Below the pieces are notes generated by a model. The model searched no databases, had not been told where the DNA came from, and saw only the letters and a list, made by a program, of their open reading frames with translations. The position numbers were made by a program, and so were the translations under genes. From the NCBI GenBank assembly GCA_025766275.1, contig JAFKAC010000010.1:62001-126000 (forward strand): a stretch of 64,000 bases of DNA, read 5' to 3'. Positions 60,201 to 64,000 of the stretch are shown here, piece after piece. This DNA is from Lactarius indigo (lineage: Eukaryota; Basidiomycota; Agaricomycetes; Russulales; Russulaceae). Numbering within the stretch: position 1 is the first letter of the stretch; the number at the start of each line of letters is the position of its first letter.

Positions 60201-61747
60201 CGCACTCACCCTCCGACATGTCCGTGTAACCCTCGACGTCGATCTTGGCGACATAGCCAGACTTGTCGCCTGAGTAAAAAATCTCCAGGGATGGATGTGA
60301 CGAATGAAGCGCCCAGACAGAGTCGGTGTGGTGCGTAAATGTATGCAGGCACCGCTGCGAAGTGAGGGACCACAGCTTGACCGAAGCTATGTCATCATAA
60401 GTGAGCTGTCATTGGGAGTGATAGCACAAGCATACCGTCAGCAGAAGCAGTGAGTAACTGTAATGGCGAATCGGAAATGAGCGCGGAATACGGGGAAAGG
60501 GGACGTCGCAACCCACGCATCTTGCGTCTTCGGATATAAGAATCGCGCGAATGTTGTCGGTATGCCCAACGAGTTTCCCGATTCGCCTCCCGGCGCGAGG
60601 GTCCCACATGCGGATGACGCGCTCCGGGCCCCCAGATGCGACCATATGCCCCTGCGGGTCGACCGCGAGTGCATATATCGACGCCTTGGCACCGGATGAT
60701 TCGGGAGGAGAGAATGTCATGATGGGCTGTGCAGGTTGCGCTTGCGACGAACGGGAGAGATCCCAAAGCTTGATGGTGCGATCGAATGAGCCAGATGCAA
60801 TCCAGCCCTGCTCGCGACTAGCACAGAAAGCGTGAACAAATGGAGTGAAGATTACGGAAAACCGTTACCTGTGAGCGAGACATCGAACGTAGTCGGTGTG
60901 GGTGCCAACAGTGGTGGGGTCAGATAATGGTGACGAATGCGGATTCCAAGCTTTGACAGTACCGTCCGACGAGGCAGATACAACTGCTCGAATTGTGTTA
61001 GTAAAGACTCTCAGGGCAAAGGGCGAGACACTAACGCGTCTTGTTCTGGTTGCACAATAAAATGTCATTAACCCAGTCCGAATGTAACTGCGCGGCCTGA
61101 CGGAAAGTCGAGGGCTAAGAGACAGAGAGTAGCTGAAAGGGAATGAGACCGAGTGCATTATGTAGACACACCCTGCCAGGACGAAATGCATCAATATCCC
61201 CCTCCCACTGGTGCTCGAATGGGATAAACCCAGGGGAGGCCGCGGCAGTGCTGAGCCCGCGGCGCCTAGAACTTCCCTTGACCTCGCCAAGGATATCCCC
61301 ATCGCTCCGCAAATCTTTATCCTCGTCGAGAACATCGTCAACAACATCGTCCCCCCAACCAGTGATAAGTTCCCAGCGGGTGCTCCTGCGACGTGTAACG
61401 TCGCGTTTGCGGGTCCGCTGTCTCATGGATATATTGAGGTCCCATGCAATGACGAGGCCATCACGACCACCTGTATACAGGATACCCTCAGGTGAGGGGC
61501 GACCGACGAGTTGAGTTGTTGTATCGAGTGCGAGGGACGAGACACCAAGACGGTGACGAGGGATATTGCGCTCATGAGAAGGAAGGTCGATTTGAGGATG
61601 TTGGATCAAGTTGGGAATTAAGATTGGGTTGATTGAACCGTGTCTATCAAAACCAAGTGGGGGAAGGCTCAGGCGAGGAACAGGACTTGTTGGCGGAGGA
61701 AATGGGATAACATAGGAAACACGGCGACGTGGGGGTGGAGGCGCCAT
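57259..61747 (-). CDS. WDR48: WDR48/UAF1-like WD40 protein with C-terminal DUF3337
   Basis: Start [18 protein letters not shown]-type repeats in order are [63 protein letters not shown] near 60,430, [15 protein letters not shown] and [15 protein letters not shown] long Ser/Pro/Gly-rich stretch follows (61-59 kb), then a second structured region ([31 protein letters not shown]). The C-terminus contains [15 protein letters not shown] and VVLYYRR, as in WDR48. In animals this protein activates deubiquitinases USP1, USP12 and USP46; the yeast relative is Duf1. About nine short introns are present. The low-complexity central insertion is longer than in animal proteins. No lesion was seen. Confidence 0.88.
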
Positions 61748-62045
61748 TGATTGACACCCTCAGAATCCTCAGTGCACAGTAAGTCACTCGGCATCGGCTG
61801 AGTCTTGGCGTTCAGGTCAGGGTTACGGCGGCATCCGGCCAGGGACCGATCCCATCCGGGGAAATCCCATGCGGCGTAGGTCCGGCCACAGTAGAGTCAG
61901 AGTCGACTTCAGTCAGGCTCAGGCTCTTGCTCTTGCACTACAGCTTCTACTACATTTCAAAGTTCTTCAACCACATATCCCACTCAATACTTCTTGCAAG
62001 ATCTACGACAACCTGACATCTTTGGATAGAACTGAATCCGCTGAG

Positions 62046-64000
62046 ATGACCGATCAGGATAAGTCAGTTATAGACACTTCCACTCGAGCTCTAGGCCGCT
62101 AACTGTTTCGTTTTCAGATACCTTCACCTGAAAGGTACACAGAAATGCCCATACTAATGAAGCAGACTTAGTGATAGTCACTTAGATATATATGTGGACT
62201 TTATTGAGGAACATCCGACGTCCGATCTCGAGCTCATTTTCAAGGACGATGCCGGTGTCGATCACAAGTCCACTAAGTTCAAACAAGGCACCACTATTCA
62301 CTGGAATATCGACATGTACGTGCCCTTAGCCATATCTGCATTGTCCTTCAGGTGCTGATCCATTTCGCACAGCTATGTTAGGACCCAAACTGGTGCTGCT
62401 CTGACTATCCAACAATCGCTACTCGGCCGAGGCTTTGCCGAGATTTCGGTCGAGTTCAAGCCAGACGAGTTTGGAGACGATAAGACCGTCCGTCTGGAAG
62501 GTAGTGATGTTTGCCTGTCATCGAAATCCGCTTCACGCTGAGCGTCTTCTCAGATACCGACCGTCGCGTTACCGTGAATCTCGTGTGTGGGGCATCCAAA
62601 TCTGTGAGCCGTCGCTCGTCCCCCGATGCGAGAAAACCGACTAATTTCGCCAATAGTTGGCAGACGTCACTCGTGTTCTTGGCTCTCAGGCCTACACTGC
62701 CCTCGCGTCGAAGGTCAACATGTTGGATGGTCTCGATAAGATTCGAGCATTCCTGAAGCTTCCCCAGCTAGCAGAGGCGGCTCAGGTTTGATCGTCCCGC
62801 TACTCTGATCTACTCAGGGTATACTCATCTCTCTCAAATAGCTCAACACTATCGCCCTCGTCGCTGTCTCGACTGTCGAACAGGCCATCGTGGTATGGCT
62901 GCTCTCGATCCCGGCTTTCTTCAATCGGCTGACTGTGTCGTTTAGAACCTACAAGGGATATCTTCGTGTCATCAGGAGCTCGTTATCCTGATGGACGATC
63001 TCGTTTCGGTGCTCCCCATCATGCACTCGGCATTGGAAACCGTCGAAGTCGCAGAGTGTCGCGCGCTCGTTCGTAGTTTCATCGAGGAGTTCGTCAAGGA
63101 GACGTCGGAGCAGCTCAATGAGTATGCTTCGGAGCCCGCTTGGAGTGAGTGACCTTTTCTTACGTCATCGGGCGGCTCTCATGCCGCGGCCTAGCGTTCA
63201 TATTGGAGAATTGGTACAATTTCAAGAGAGGCGAGCTCGACGAATTGAGGGAGAAATCGACGCGTCTGAAGCATAATGCTGGCCTATTAATCGATGCCGC
63301 TATTAAAGAACCTCCGCTCCTTGAAGATCCTGACCAGGAGCTCAAACGGATGATGCCGCCGGCGGGAAGTTCCTTCGACCCGGACCCCAAGTACTGCTGC
63401 ATGCCAGGCACCAGAGTCGATCTCATTGACACATTGACATCGTTTGCGGTCTCCGAGGACGCCTCACGAAGACTCTTCTTTCTATCCGGAATTGCTGGTT
63501 GCGGCAAGAGCTCTGTCGCTACCTCTGTCGCGAACTCGTTGCATCTGCGCGGCCGCTTGACAGGGTCTTTCTTCTTCAAGAGAGTCAAGGAGCTGAGCGA
63601 CCCGGCCAACTTCCTGCACACGATGGCATATTTGATTGCCTCACGACACGAGCCGTATAGGAAGGCCCTCATGAATGTTCTCAAGACAGTCACGTGGCTT
63701 GAGAATCAAACCCCGTTAGGACAATTCAATGCGCTATTCTTGAGGCCTTTGAATATGATTCGGAATACATCATCGACAACCGCATCTCACTCTCCGTCTA
63801 ACCAGGCGATCGTTGCCATTGTTGTCGACGCCTTGAACGAATGCGATGACCCCTTGTCGGTTTCTACCTACCTCGCGAAGATCGTCGGCCTTGCTCCTTG
63901 GCTTAGGGTCATAGTTACGAGTAGGCCTTTGGATAATGATAATGTCAAGCAAGATCTGCGCAGGGCACAATTCACGACGCATCTTGACTTATTCGCCATC
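62046..64000 (+). CDS. NACHT-type STAND NTPase (NLR-like), 5' part
   Basis: Runs off the window. The first exons splice to MTDQDK, YLHLK and IYVDFIEEHPTSDLELIF, then a segment with ISVEFKPDEFGDDKTVRLEG and VTVNLVCG. This looks like a small beta-sandwich (C2-like by pattern, inference) and is followed by helices (VLGSQAYTALASKV, LNTIALVAVSTVEQAIV, ELVILMDDLVSVLPIMHSAL). The NTPase starts near 63,470 with P-loop GIAGCGKSSVA, Walker B AIVAIVVDALNECD near 63,810 and LRVIVTSRP near 63,905. Fungal proteins of this class act in non-self recognition and programmed cell death; the C-terminal repeat domain is not in view. The fragment at 33,541-34,287 is a partial copy of its N-terminal part. Confidence 0.85.

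Overview
The window is nuclear DNA from a filamentous basidiomycete, most likely an agaricomycete. The genes are split by many short introns (about 50-65 nt, GT-AG, with one apparent GC-AG case). They include an F-box-like/LRR family of the kind expanded in mushroom genomes, a NACHT-type STAND NTPase, an OPT transporter, a Cdc12-type septin, an AzgA-type purine permease and a WDR48-like WD40 protein. No rRNA, tRNA or CRISPR array was recognised.

Positions 1-8761: the 3' end of an unrecognised gene ('family X', copy A) is followed by a complete Helitron, 282-8761. It lies on the minus strand and is bounded by CTAG with a subterminal hairpin at one end and TC at the other. Two family X relatives in the same window (about 17.19 and 22.58 kb) lack the element and act as paralogous empty sites. 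The Helitron carries a damaged Rep/helicase and three apparently intact small, beta-rich accessory genes in tandem.

Positions 8762-40100: a minus-strand tandem array of F-box-like genes. Splicing by hand gives six uninterrupted reading frames (888, 889, 859, 932, 846 and 858 aa) with nearly identical exon phases and sizes. The F-box-like motif is not N-terminal: about 340-380 residues of conserved, unrecognised sequence precede it. The array also holds one 5'-truncated member (31.98-33.50 kb) abutting a fragment of an NLR-type gene, and an orphan exon 1-2 remnant (31.1-31.5 kb). Two members are paired tail to tail with decayed plus-strand family X copies (B, C), and one with copy A. The array ends near 40.8 kb.

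Positions 40.9-64 kb: single-copy genes. These are the OPT transporter (-), a gene-poor 4-kb stretch, the septin CDC12 (-), an unrecognised 666-aa protein (-), the AzgA-type permease (+, with suspected frameshifts), the WDR48-like protein (-) and the start of a NACHT STAND gene (+) that runs off the window. The 5' part of this last gene is the relative of the fragment inserted in the F-box array.

The most interesting material is the F-box array, a rapidly duplicating family with an unusual long N-terminal region, one exonised intron and one chimeric breakpoint, and the Helitron with its triplicated accessory gene.
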